A stretch of 64,000 nt of DNA from an uncultured Chitinophagales bacterium (GTDB lineage Bacteria; Bacteroidota; Bacteroidia; Chitinophagales; UBA2359). This document shows, in pieces, positions 16,719-24,931 of this stretch; within the stretch, counting starts at the first letter, position 1; each line of letters starts with the position of its first letter. Both the position numbers and the translations under genes were made by a program. Below the pieces are notes generated by a model that was not told the DNA's origin, ran no database searches, and was given only the letters and a program-made list of their open reading frames with translations. Where the stretch lies: assembly GCA_937927195.1 (NCBI GenBank), contig CALBCY010000094.1:16117-80116 (forward strand), in the 5' to 3' direction.

Positions 16719-17240
16719 TTACTGAAATAAAATAATAGCCAAAGGCAGATAATTGTGTTGTTGCAGAAGAATGCGTAATTTTTTTAAAGCGCTACCCATT
16801 TGATTTTCAATGGTTTTATAGGAGAGATTGAGTTCTTCAGCTATTTCTTTGTAAGTCATTTTTTGCTGGCGACTCATCAAAAACACTTTTTGGGTTTTGG
16901 GAGGAAGTTTACCAATAAAATAATGGAGCAGCGGTAGAATTTCTTCTTCTTTTAAATTGGAAGGACGGTCTTGGACCTCAATGATGAAATCTTCTACCAA
17001 GGTTTCATTTTTTCGCTTATGACTTCTCAAATGGTCAATGCATTTGTTTCGAACGCATTTGAGTAAAAAGGCTTCGGGTTTATCTAGTTGGTTGAATTTG
17101 TCTTTTTCCCATAAATGAATAAAGACATCCTGCACAATGTCCTCAGCAAGGTGCTTGTCTTTGGTCATGACGGCCGCATAATTACACAATGCTGTGTAAT
17201 TATTTTGAAATAGGTCTTTAAGAGTTTGAGGCAATTCCAT
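16719..17240 (-). CDS. RNA polymerase ECF-type sigma factor
   Basis: A 173-residue sigma-70 family member with region 2 (NYTALCNYAAVMTKDKHLAE, DIVQDVFIHLWEK, AFLLKCVRNKCIDHLR) and region 4 (LPPKTQKVFLMSRQQKMTYK, IAEELNLSYKTIENQMGSAL). No sigma-1 or sigma-3 region is present. It heads the minus-strand operon sigma-FecR-receptor-DUF4249 and should switch that operon, perhaps with distant genes, when the receptor binds its substrate. This is the FecI/FecR logic known from iron citrate uptake and from polysaccharide uptake loci. There is no iron-responsive (Fur) site that I can recognise in the 160 bases upstream, only a short duplicated TATCAGGCAT at 17376-17396. Confidence 0.95.
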   Translation of the reverse strand: MELPQTLKDLFQNNYTALCNYAAVMTKDKHLAEDIVQDVFIHLWEKDKFNQLDKPEAFLLKCVRNKCIDHLRSHKRKNETLVEDFIIEVQDRPSNLKEEEILPLLHYFIGKLPPKTQKVFLMSRQQKMTYKEIAEELNLSYKTIENQMGSALKKLRILLQQHNYLPLAIILFQ

Positions 17241-17402
17241 TTATTTTAAAACGGTGAAGCCATGAATCGCGTTGCCATTGCTTGTTGATCTTTTAATACT
17301 TTTCGTATCAATAGGACATTCGAAGAATCACTTTCCCGCGAAACATTAATCTTCTACTTCACCATAGACTTTTTATCAGGCATTATCAGGCATTATTTGT
17401 TT

Positions 17403-18413
17403 TTATATTGTAGTTAAAAATTGCATGACATCTTTCTTGTTTTCAAACTCCTCCAACAAATTGTTTCTAGCTGAGCCAAAAGAGTGATATCCTTTAGGGA
17501 TTTCAGTTCCATATATTCTTTGAATTTCTTCTGCTTGTTTGCTCAATTTATTTTGCAGATCATCTTCACCTGAATAAAATTCATAATGGACCAGACTCGT
17601 ATGTGATTTTGCATCCGCATTCTCGACGATTGTAAGGGAATTGTTCGTTTTATGTTCAATTAATTTCATCAACAAGATGGAACGGTAATAATCATAACAG
17701 TTGACATAACCGACATGATGTTTGATGTTTTCGAATTGGTCAACGTTGTCCAAAAATGTTATAAAATCATATCCGCTTGGGACAAATACTTTACTGATGT
17801 TGTTGCTGCTTAAACCGAAAAAATCGAAAACGTCATTGGCCATCAATTCCAATTCTTCTTTTGTTTCAGAGCCGTTCAATACCGCAACTGATGTTCTCCG
17901 ATTTCTTAGAACATTCGGATATTTTCCGAAGTATTTGGTGAAATAACCAGCGATGTTTTCAGATTCAGTAGCTATTATTCCATCAAAAGCACTCATTCTA
18001 TCCACAACCTGGATGCAATCTTTGCAGTCGGGGTTTATTTCAATCATTTTATCGATAAAATAATCAACCAGCACTTTGTCATTTTCGTGGATTTTGATCT
18101 GAGCGATGTTCCCACTCAAAAAGACGGCAATCAGATCGTGAATTCCCTGCAAAGGCTTGTGATCATCGAGAATTAAGCCAATAACCTTATTCTTTGGCTC
18201 ATCAGATAGCTCGTAATTGGCGATCCAAGCCTTTATTTTGGCTTTGTCAAGGTAGTTGTTGCGAATGTTGTTGATGGATTTAATTTGGTTGTCTAGCGTG
18301 AACCAAGGGTTTTTAACTTTAGCTCTTTCCATCTTTGACAATAAAGGTTCTTCTGCTGGATTTAGCTCCTTTGATAATTTTTCTAATAAATTTATTCTTT
18401 CCTCGAGGTTCAT
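17403..18413 (-). CDS. LuxC-type acyl-CoA reductase family protein
   Basis: A 336-residue cytoplasmic protein resembling the short Bacteroidota relatives of LuxC, the fatty-acyl-CoA reductase of the aldehyde dehydrogenase superfamily. Similar blocks include PKNKVIGLILDDHKPLQGIHDL near the N-terminal third, DGIIATESENIAGYF, and SVAVLNGSETKEELELMANDVF with FFGLSSNNISKVFVP. It is about 140 residues shorter than true LuxC. I cannot point to the nucleophile with confidence; cysteines occur in DCKDC and in YVNCYDYY. The gene is divergent from a dicluster ferredoxin (216-base spacer), a pairing that I know to be common in this phylum and may supply electrons. The physiological substrate is unknown. 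Confidence 0.75.
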   Translation of the reverse strand: MNLEERINLLEKLSKELNPAEEPLLSKMERAKVKNPWFTLDNQIKSINNIRNNYLDKAKIKAWIANYELSDEPKNKVIGLILDDHKPLQGIHDLIAVFLSGNIAQIKIHENDKVLVDYFIDKMIEINPDCKDCIQVVDRMSAFDGIIATESENIAGYFTKYFGKYPNVLRNRRTSVAVLNGSETKEELELMANDVFDFFGLSSNNISKVFVPSGYDFITFLDNVDQFENIKHHVGYVNCYDYYRSILLMKLIEHKTNNSLTIVENADAKSHTSLVHYEFYSGEDDLQNKLSKQAEEIQRIYGTEIPKGYHSFGSARNNLLEEFENKKDVMQFLTTI

Positions 18414-18557
18414 TCGAAACTTTTTGTGTTGTTAATTGGTTAAATACTTTTATAGACCCATCAATTGCGCCAATTTATGGCATAATTTTCTTAAATTTTT
18501 GACAAAAGTCTTAAATATCCTGATTAAATCAATAAAAATCGGAGCTAAGAGTGGCAA

Positions 18558-18977
<420 letters not shown>

Positions 18978-18994
18978 CAAATAAAAATATGTTC

Positions 18995-19030
18995 AAAAAG
19001 CCGTCTTAAAAAGACGGCTTTTTTTTTGTA
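18995..19030 (+). terminator. Rho-independent terminator of the ferredoxin gene
   Basis: AAAAAGCCGTCTT (18995-19007), 3-base loop, AAGACGGCTTTTT (19011-19023), then more T. A canonical GC-rich stem with T-tract. Confidence 0.93.
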
Positions 19031-19113
19031 TTAACATTTTGTGTGTTAAATTTCCGCAACTTTTGAAAAAAAGTTGTCGTAAGACTGTTCGTACCTTACA
19101 AAAGAAATGCGCT

Positions 19114-19650
19114 ATGATTAAATTTCTATCTAAATTGACAGGAGTGGTATGTCTACTTTTGTCGGGGTTGCCCGTTATAGGACAACTCGAACTCAGTTTC
19201 CAAACTACCCTGGAATCTACCAACGAGTATTGTGCAACGGTTATGATCCATTCTGGTGTCGAAGAAGACATCAAAATTGGAACTTCCTCCTTTTTTATTG
19301 AATACAATAAAGAAGCATTGAAGTTCCGTTCATACACCAGCCAATCTTTTGATGGTAATCTGAAGTGTATAAGCGACGAAGATTCGCCGTACACACATCA
19401 TAATTATGATGCCAGTTATGCCGGGGTAATTAATGCAACTATCTTTTTAAAAGATCCAAACCACGCTTGTCCAGAAATTGGCAAGGATGACACAGAAATC
19501 GCTACGATTTGTTTTGACATTCTTGACAAGGAAAAGGAAAGTGGACTTATGTTCAACGAAGAACATACCAACATCGACAAAGCCTCTTTGAAAGTGGAAC
19601 TGTTCGATAATTTGGTATTAAAAACTAAAAATGAGCCTCTGAGCCGTTAG
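19114..19650 (+). CDS. Secreted cohesin-like beta-sandwich protein, no sorting domain
   Basis: A 178-residue exported protein. The ATG at 19114 is preferred because it directly begins a signal peptide (MIKFLSKLTGVVCLLLSGLP, cleavage after GQ); the open frame upstream lacks such features. The mature part resembles a cohesin/dockerin-type carbohydrate-binding beta-sandwich: EYCATVMIHSG, IGTSSFFIEYNKEALKFRSY, TATICFDIL. It is a paralogue of the gene at 20260: both share the layout YC-V-(I/T), GTSS-(F/V)-x-(I/L)-EY(N/D)KxA(L/M)KF(R/K)SY and HTN. Unlike that neighbour it lacks a T9SS C-terminal domain, so it may stay in the periplasm. Terminators on both sides isolate it. Function unknown. Confidence 0.75.
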   Translation: MIKFLSKLTGVVCLLLSGLPVIGQLELSFQTTLESTNEYCATVMIHSGVEEDIKIGTSSFFIEYNKEALKFRSYTSQSFDGNLKCISDEDSPYTHHNYDASYAGVINATIFLKDPNHACPEIGKDDTEIATICFDILDKEKESGLMFNEEHTNIDKASLKVELFDNLVLKTKNEPLSR

Positions 19651-19683
19651 TTGGATTTTTTTCAAAGATGAAATGTTAAACTA

Positions 19684-19715
19684 AGCCCCGTCGGATTTTC
19701 CGACGGGGCTTTTTA
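19684..19715 (+). terminator. Rho-independent terminator
   Basis: AGCCCCGTCGGA (19684-19695), loop TTT, TCCGACGGGGCT (19699-19710), then TTTTATTTG. A perfect 12-bp GC-rich stem 33 bases after the stop of the 19114 gene. Confidence 0.93.
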
Positions 19716-20259
19716 TTTGTGGTATCTGCATCGTAAAGCCATCTCTAGGCTCAAAGCTAAAGTTTCGCAGATCAAATCAAACTTTTATGTACACAATGAC
19801 TCAAAGCTCAAGGTGCTTCGTAATTCATCAGCCACATAGCTATCTGTGAAACAAATGCAAATGATGATTTTTTTTTTAAATAAATTTCACCGAAATTGTA
19901 AAACGTATTATTCTTAGGCCAGATACTTAATTTACATTTAAAAGAATGAAAGCTTTCAGTGTTTATAAATGTGAATCCTTTGCAATCATAAAATAATAGG
20001 AACCTTAAATTATACATGCTCAGGTCTTTATCAATTTTATTGACTTTTTATTGAAATTTTATTTGCATCTAATTGGTATTTTAATTTATATTTGATTCAT
20101 TACCACCTTTACCAAACAAGCTTCTTCTCCTTCCAATTTCGTATTTTATTCTCCCTTCCTTTGCCCTTCCTTTGATTGTCAATTGCATTTTAGTTTGAAA
20201 CTTTATGTTTTGGGAATCGTAATTTAAGCTAACATTTACAATTTTAAAATATTCTAATT
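19716..20259 (+). other. Long AT-rich 5' region of the 20260 gene
   Basis: About 540 bases without a convincing gene. A 69-codon minus-strand frame (19808-20017) shows no domain pattern and is taken as chance. CCTTCCTTTG-like words are duplicated near 20153-20175. No clear promoter consensus was found. Confidence 0.4.
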
Positions 20260-21072
20260 ATGAGAAACAAATTATTTGTTTCTGCATTCATCCTTATGGG
20301 GTTCGTCCCATTGAATGCGGAAGAGGCCGACTTAAGGCTGTCGTCTAATCTCGATTGTTCCAAGCTTGAATACTGTGTTACCATTGATTTGAAATCATCA
20401 GACCCAATAGGATTTGGTTTGGGGACTTCTTCTGTCATGCTTGAGTACGATAAAAAAGCCATGAAATTTAAATCTTACGAGTCTTTGAATTTCGACGAGA
20501 ATGGCAAGTGCTTAGCTGGGGGACACCCGGCATACGCCAAACATCAATACGATGCTTTAACTCCAGGAGTTTTTAATACAACAATTACATTGAATTTTAC
20601 CGACAAGGGTTGTCCTTATGTTCAGGATGAATACATCGAAGTAGCAGAGGTTTGCTTTGCAATTTTAAACCCATCTAGATCTTCAGATGTTCGTGTTTGT
20701 GAGAAACATACCAACTTCAATATTGCCAAAGAAAACAAAGCTGTCGTAGAACACGTCAATACAACTACCTTGGATGAAATTCTATATTGCAATGGTTCTG
20801 ATTTGGGATATGATGAGTCTATTCAGATGTATTTAGATATTAATCCTGTCGATGAAATTGCCAATCTTGGTGTGGTTTCTGATCATGACGATGTCATGGA
20901 ACTTGGGATTTTTGACTTGAATGGCAGGCTGTTAGAAGTGAAAACACTTGAAATTACACAAGGAATCAGAAATGAAGTTCTGCTGAATGTAGAAGGTCTT
21001 CCTTCAGGAATGTATGTACTCAAAAATTTAAACAATATCAGACAGAAAGAATTGAAATTGATTAAAAAATAG
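20260..21072 (+). CDS. T9SS-exported protein with cohesin-like domain and C-terminal sorting domain
   Basis: A 270-residue secreted protein. A short signal peptide (MRNKLFVSAFILMGFVPLNA) precedes a cohesin-like beta-sandwich of about residues 22-170 (LEYCVTIDLKSSD, GLGTSSVMLEYDKKAMKFKS, VAEVCFAILNP), paralogous to the gene at 19114. The last 75 residues form a type A T9SS sorting domain: GIFDLNGRLLEVKTLE and LPSGMYVLKNLNNIRQKELK, ending KLIKK. It should cross the outer membrane by the Por machinery and be released or anchored to surface lipid. Several cysteines (about eight) are shared with the paralogue. The binding partner or ligand is unknown. Confidence 0.85.
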   Translation: MRNKLFVSAFILMGFVPLNAEEADLRLSSNLDCSKLEYCVTIDLKSSDPIGFGLGTSSVMLEYDKKAMKFKSYESLNFDENGKCLAGGHPAYAKHQYDALTPGVFNTTITLNFTDKGCPYVQDEYIEVAEVCFAILNPSRSSDVRVCEKHTNFNIAKENKAVVEHVNTTTLDEILYCNGSDLGYDESIQMYLDINPVDEIANLGVVSDHDDVMELGIFDLNGRLLEVKTLEITQGIRNEVLLNVEGLPSGMYVLKNLNNIRQKELKLIKK

Positions 21073-21516
21073 TGAGGATCATTTCATTTAAACTGGTGAA
21101 TACTGAATGTTAAGTGCTTGGAAAAAACCATCGTGAGTAATTTCAATAGGACTGCGCGCTCGATTCTCAAACCACTTAAATGTTAAGATGTATTAATTTA
21201 TAATTCAATTTATAATTCAATTTGTAATTCAATTTATACAACATCTTTAACTGCAATTTTTAATAAACAAATCTAAATTTAGATTTAAAAAATAGCTTGT
21301 TTTTTTGAATTTAGTATCATGCTAAATTCCTTAATTAGAATAGCAGAGGCTGCCAGATAGGCTTGTCTCTGTTTTTCTAGTTATAGAAGTTTTACAAACA
21401 TGCATCTTTGATTGAAATTTCAACAGGAAAAAAATTGATTGCCATAAAATCAATCAATCAATCAATCAATCGTGAAAACCAATGGCTTGGACGAAGGAAC
21501 GACAGCTAAGCCTTGC
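21073..21516. other. Intergenic region with two simple tandem repeats
   Basis: A 12-base repeat AATTTATAATTC lies at 21195-21206, 21207-21218 and, with one change, 21219-21230, followed by a partial copy. A 4-base AATC repeat (six units) occupies 21448-21471, with a complementary TTGATTG at 21435-21441 just before, so a weak hairpin could form. No gene or RNA recognised. Confidence 0.7.
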
Positions 21517-23973
21517 TTATTTATAATACATAGGATAACTTTCAGGATCACTTTCGTGCATTATTTCATAGATTGCCTCGAAGGTGTTTTGAGGATTGGG
21601 TTTGGTGTAATAATCACCATCAGAGCCAAAGGCGGTTCTGTGGTCTTTTGCGCTTAATGTTCTAGGTGCAGAATCAAGCCATTGATAAGCATTTTGCTCT
21701 ACCATAACTTTTTGCATCATATAGGCAGTTCCTGCTCCAGGTAAATCTTCATCGATAAAGATTACTCGGTTTGTTTTCTTGATTGATTCCAAGATCAAAT
21801 GATTGACATCGAAAGGCATTAGGCTTTGAACATCTATTAACTCGCAATTTATATTCAAATCTTCCAATCGGTTCATTGCCTCTTTCACAATTCTGATAGT
21901 AGAACCATAGGTAACGATTGTAATATCCTCTCCTTCTTTCAATATTTCAGGAACGCCAATTGGCACTGTAAACTGATCAACATTTTCAGGAAGTTTTTCC
22001 TTTAATCGGTAACCATTTAAGCATTCAATAACAATGGCTGGTTCATCCGATTGTAATAGTAAATTATAAAAACCTGCAGCTTGTGTCATGTTTCTAGGAA
22101 CCAAAAGATGGACTCCTCGGCAAGAACTCAACAGCAAGCCAATTGGCGAACCGGCATGCCAGATTCCCTCAAGTCTATGACCTCTTGTTCTAATGATCAA
22201 GGGCGCTTTCTGCCCTCCTTTTGTTCTGTATTGAAGGGTCGCTAAATCATCTGAAACTGGCTGTAAACCGTAGATGAAATAGTCTAAATACTGTATTTCA
22301 GCAATCGGACGCAAACCTCTTTGAGCAAGTCCAATTCCTTGACCAATGATTGTTGCTTCACGAATTCCAGTATCAAAAATTCTTTCTTCTCCATATTTTT
22401 CTTGCAAGCCTGAAAATCCTTGGTTAACATCTCCGATATAACCAAGGTCTTCTCCAAAGGCCATAACCCTTGGATCACGTGCAAAGGCTGCATCAAAACA
22501 GGCATTCAACAATTGATAACCGTTGACAGTTTTCGAATCAGCCTTATAAATAGGAGCTATTTGAGGAACATTGAAAACATTGTCATCTGATTGACTGAAA
22601 AGATGAGAACTGTAAAGTTCTTGATGTATTTGTTCTTTGTTTTTAATCCAATTAATCAATCTTTTCTTACCAGCAAAAGTTGGAAAAATTCGCAATTTGA
22701 AAATGGCGTCCTTGGCATTTCTAATGAGGTCTTTTCTGAAAGGAAAACGTTCAGCAGCTAATTCTTTTCTGCTGTCATCCATCAGTTTTGACTGTTCAAT
22801 TTCTGTTTTGATTTGGCTGTAAATGTCAAACAGGCTTTCAATTTCATTTTTAATGCCATCTTGAAAAGACCTCCATGCGCTTTGTTGAGCAGATTTTGCT
22901 TCTTGTTTGGTCTCTTCTTCTATTTCATTCAAAGTCTCTACAGTGGCAATACCAGAATCGATGATCCAAGCTTTCATTTTAACCAAGCAGTCAAATTCTT
23001 TTTCCCAATCCAATCTTTTTTTGTCCTTGTAACGTTCGTGCGAACCAGAGGTTGAATGTCCCTGTGGCTGTGTCACTTCTTGAATGTGAAATATGCAGGG
23101 TTGATGTGTTTCACGAATGATAGGAACGGCCTCTTTGTACATGGCATACAATGCTTCATAATCCCATGCATTGGCTTGGCACATTTGGTAGCCATTTCCA
23201 CTTTCATCTTCCTTGAAACCTTGAAGGGCTTCAAAGATGTTTTCTTTGGTTGTTTGATATTTTGTTGGAACTGAAATACCGTATCCATCATCCCAAATAT
23301 TGACTGCCAAAGGTATTTTCATGACGCCGGCGGCATTGATGGCTTCCCAGAATACGCCCTCACTGGTACTAGCATCTCCAATGGAGCTAAAAGCAATCTC
23401 TCTTCCTTTCACAGAAAAGTCTGTCAAATTTGAAAGAGCAGAAATTTCACGATACTTTTTTGAAGCCAAGGCTAAGCCAACGGCTCTGACCATTTGTGCG
23501 GCCGTAGAGGATAAATCTGCTGAACTATTCTTTTGGCTGGTCAATGACTTCCAATCTCCATTTTCATCAATGCTTCGAGTAGCGAAATGCGCATTCATTT
23601 GTCGGCCACCGCTGCTGGGCTCTTCCTTTAATGAAGGATTGGCATACAATTGAGCAAACAATTCTTGTGGTGTTACTATTCCAGCTGCAAGCATCCAAGT
23701 TTGATCCCTATAATAACCAGATCTGAAATCCCCATTTTCAAAAAATTTGGATAGAATAATTTGGGGCAATTCTTTGCCATCTCCGAAGATTCCGAATTTG
23801 GCTTTGCCAGTAAGTACTTCTTTTCGGCCAATTAGGCTAATGTGACGACTTAACCAGCCAATTTTATAATCATTTAGAATTTCCTCCTTCGACAATTCCT
23901 GATGGGTATTTTTTTTGGCCTTGGAATTGGCCTTTGATTTGGTTTTCTTTGCTTTATGATGGATTGTTGCCAA
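21517..23973 (-). CDS. Fused 2-oxoacid dehydrogenase E1 (alpha and beta in one chain)
   Basis: Thiamine-diphosphate E1 component of a pyruvate or branched-chain 2-oxoacid dehydrogenase complex, 818 residues. The first 30 residues are lysine-rich. The alpha part (about 35-400) has the ThDP motif beginning GDASTSEGVFWEAIN (Gly199-Asp200) and closing with DDGYGISVPT. The beta part (about 475-818) has VMAFGEDLGYIGDVNQGF, GLAQRGLRPIAEIQYLDY, RTRGHRLEGIWHAGSPIG and VIFIDEDLPGAGTAY. Such alpha-beta fusions are usual in Bacteroidota and act with E2 lipoyl transferase encoded elsewhere. The start appears to be TTG at 23973; no ATG occurs until residue 94, inside the conserved fold. A TTG-N22-TACCTTTG promoter precedes it. 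Substrate (branched-chain or pyruvate) is not resolved here. Confidence 0.92.
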   Translation of the reverse strand: MATIHHKAKKTKSKANSKAKKNTHQELSKEEILNDYKIGWLSRHISLIGRKEVLTGKAKFGIFGDGKELPQIILSKFFENGDFRSGYYRDQTWMLAAGIVTPQELFAQLYANPSLKEEPSSGGRQMNAHFATRSIDENGDWKSLTSQKNSSADLSSTAAQMVRAVGLALASKKYREISALSNLTDFSVKGREIAFSSIGDASTSEGVFWEAINAAGVMKIPLAVNIWDDGYGISVPTKYQTTKENIFEALQGFKEDESGNGYQMCQANAWDYEALYAMYKEAVPIIRETHQPCIFHIQEVTQPQGHSTSGSHERYKDKKRLDWEKEFDCLVKMKAWIIDSGIATVETLNEIEEETKQEAKSAQQSAWRSFQDGIKNEIESLFDIYSQIKTEIEQSKLMDDSRKELAAERFPFRKDLIRNAKDAIFKLRIFPTFAGKKRLINWIKNKEQIHQELYSSHLFSQSDDNVFNVPQIAPIYKADSKTVNGYQLLNACFDAAFARDPRVMAFGEDLGYIGDVNQGFSGLQEKYGEERIFDTGIREATIIGQGIGLAQRGLRPIAEIQYLDYFIYGLQPVSDDLATLQYRTKGGQKAPLIIRTRGHRLEGIWHAGSPIGLLLSSCRGVHLLVPRNMTQAAGFYNLLLQSDEPAIVIECLNGYRLKEKLPENVDQFTVPIGVPEILKEGEDITIVTYGSTIRIVKEAMNRLEDLNINCELIDVQSLMPFDVNHLILESIKKTNRVIFIDEDLPGAGTAYMMQKVMVEQNAYQWLDSAPRTLSAKDHRTAFGSDGDYYTKPNPQNTFEAIYEIMHESDPESYPMYYK

Positions 23974-24063
23974 ACTATATTCGATTTGTGTGAGAAAATG
24001 TGCAGATTAAAAACAATAGAATTGGAATAGAATTTGCAATACTACTTTCTTAAAAAGGGAATG

Positions 24064-24096
24064 CAAAGGTACTAAAAATCATTTTACGAGAATCAA
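24064..24096 (-). promoter_or_regulatory. Promoter of the fused E1 gene (TTG-N22-TACCTTTG)
   Basis: On the minus strand TTG (24094-24096) is followed after 22 bases by TACCTTTG (24071-24064), matching TTG/TAnnTTTG. The leader to the TTG start codon would be about 85 bases. Confidence 0.72.
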
Positions 24097-24207
24097 TTAA
24101 ACCACTAACAAATACATTGGTCAAACAATCGAAATGAGCTAAAAAATCTTAAAATATGATCACTTTAACTCATTTAGCCAGTATAATTAAGTAAAGTGGA
24201 AAAATAA

Positions 24208-24240
24208 TTGTGCAAATGAATCTAAATATTTGTATTTTTG
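24208..24240 (+). promoter_or_regulatory. Promoter of the DUF1573 gene (TTG-N22-TATTTTTG)
   Basis: TTG at 24208-24210, 22 bases, TATTTTTG at 24233-24240; 66 bases before the ATG at 24307. Same spacing as the divergent promoter at 24064-24096. Confidence 0.75.
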
Positions 24241-24306
24241 TTAGCCATAATATAAGAATAAAAAAGAAAATTATTTAATAAATCATTATTGTAAATTTTA
24301 ACTATC

Positions 24307-24852
24307 ATGAATAAAGTACTATTGATACTTAGCATTTTTATAGGTTCTGTGCTTACGACGCAAGCACAACAAGCAAAAGATGCTCCAGCTAAGCAGGAAA
24401 TCAAAGAAGAAAAGAAAGAAGAAATCAAGGCCTTAGATCCTGATGCAAACCTATATGAAGATGAGGAAGGAAATTTCGTTGAAACAACGAAGCCTATTTT
24501 TAACTTCTTAAGCGAAGAAACACACAATTTTGGTGAGTTAGATGAAGGTCCTAAGTACGATCACGAATTCAAGTTTGAAAACATTGGTAAAGAACCTATG
24601 ATCATTGCAGGAGTTAAAGCTTCATGTGGATGTACAACTCCTGACTGGCCAAAAGAGCCAATCATGCCAGGTGAAGTTGGTGCGATCAAAGTTATTTACA
24701 ATACTAAAGGTAGAAAAGGTAAATTCAACAAAGCGGTTACCATTACTTCGAATTCAGTAACTCCTACAAAGAGACTGTACATCAAAGGAAATGTTAACGA
24801 AGCTGCTCCAGATCAGCCAGTTAAGCCAAAATCATTGATCGAAAATAAATAA
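24307..24852 (+). CDS. DUF1573 domain protein, exported
   Basis: A 181-residue protein with a signal peptide (MNKVLLILSIFIGSVLTTQAQ), an acidic/lysine-rich spacer (22-65) and one DUF1573 domain at about 70-170: HNFGELDEGPKYDHEFKFEN, MIIAGVKASCGCTTPDWPKE, NTKGRKGKFNKAVTITSNS. The CGCT motif and Ig-like strand order are diagnostic. DUF1573 proteins are abundant and often strongly expressed in Bacteroidota; the role is unknown, possibly envelope structure. It has a consensus promoter and a 16-bp terminator hairpin, so it is a single-gene unit. Codon choice looks regular, consistent with high expression, but I did not count it. Confidence 0.92.
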   Translation: MNKVLLILSIFIGSVLTTQAQQAKDAPAKQEIKEEKKEEIKALDPDANLYEDEEGNFVETTKPIFNFLSEETHNFGELDEGPKYDHEFKFENIGKEPMIIAGVKASCGCTTPDWPKEPIMPGEVGAIKVIYNTKGRKGKFNKAVTITSNSVTPTKRLYIKGNVNEAAPDQPVKPKSLIENK

Positions 24853-24884
24853 GATTTGATCTGATTAAAAAAAAGTAAAATTAT

Positions 24885-24925
24885 AAAAACTCCATTGGAA
24901 CATTCCAATGGAGTTTTTTTTATTT
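24885..24925 (+). terminator. Terminator of the DUF1573 gene
   Basis: AAAAACTCCATTGGAA (24885-24900) pairs perfectly with TTCCAATGGAGTTTTT (24903-24918), followed by more T. The T-tract runs directly into a TATTTTTG promoter element (24921-24928) of the next gene. Confidence 0.93.
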
Positions 24926-24928
24926 TTG
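24895..24928 (+). promoter_or_regulatory. Promoter overlapping the terminator, upstream of aminotransferase
   Basis: TTG at 24895-24897 inside the terminator stem, 23 bases, then TATTTTTG at 24921-24928. The ATG at 24932 follows the -7 element by only 3 bases, so the transcript would be leaderless or nearly so. Confidence 0.55.
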
Positions 24929-24931
24929 CGC

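Noticed and set aside
19808..20017. 69-codon minus-strand open frame in a long spacer.
   Set aside because: AT-rich, no recognisable start context, and amino acid pattern not protein-like.
21195..21471. 12-base and 4-base tandem repeats as an origin iteron array.
   Set aside because: AT-only simple sequence without DnaA-box-like words or a replication gene; looks like slippage.
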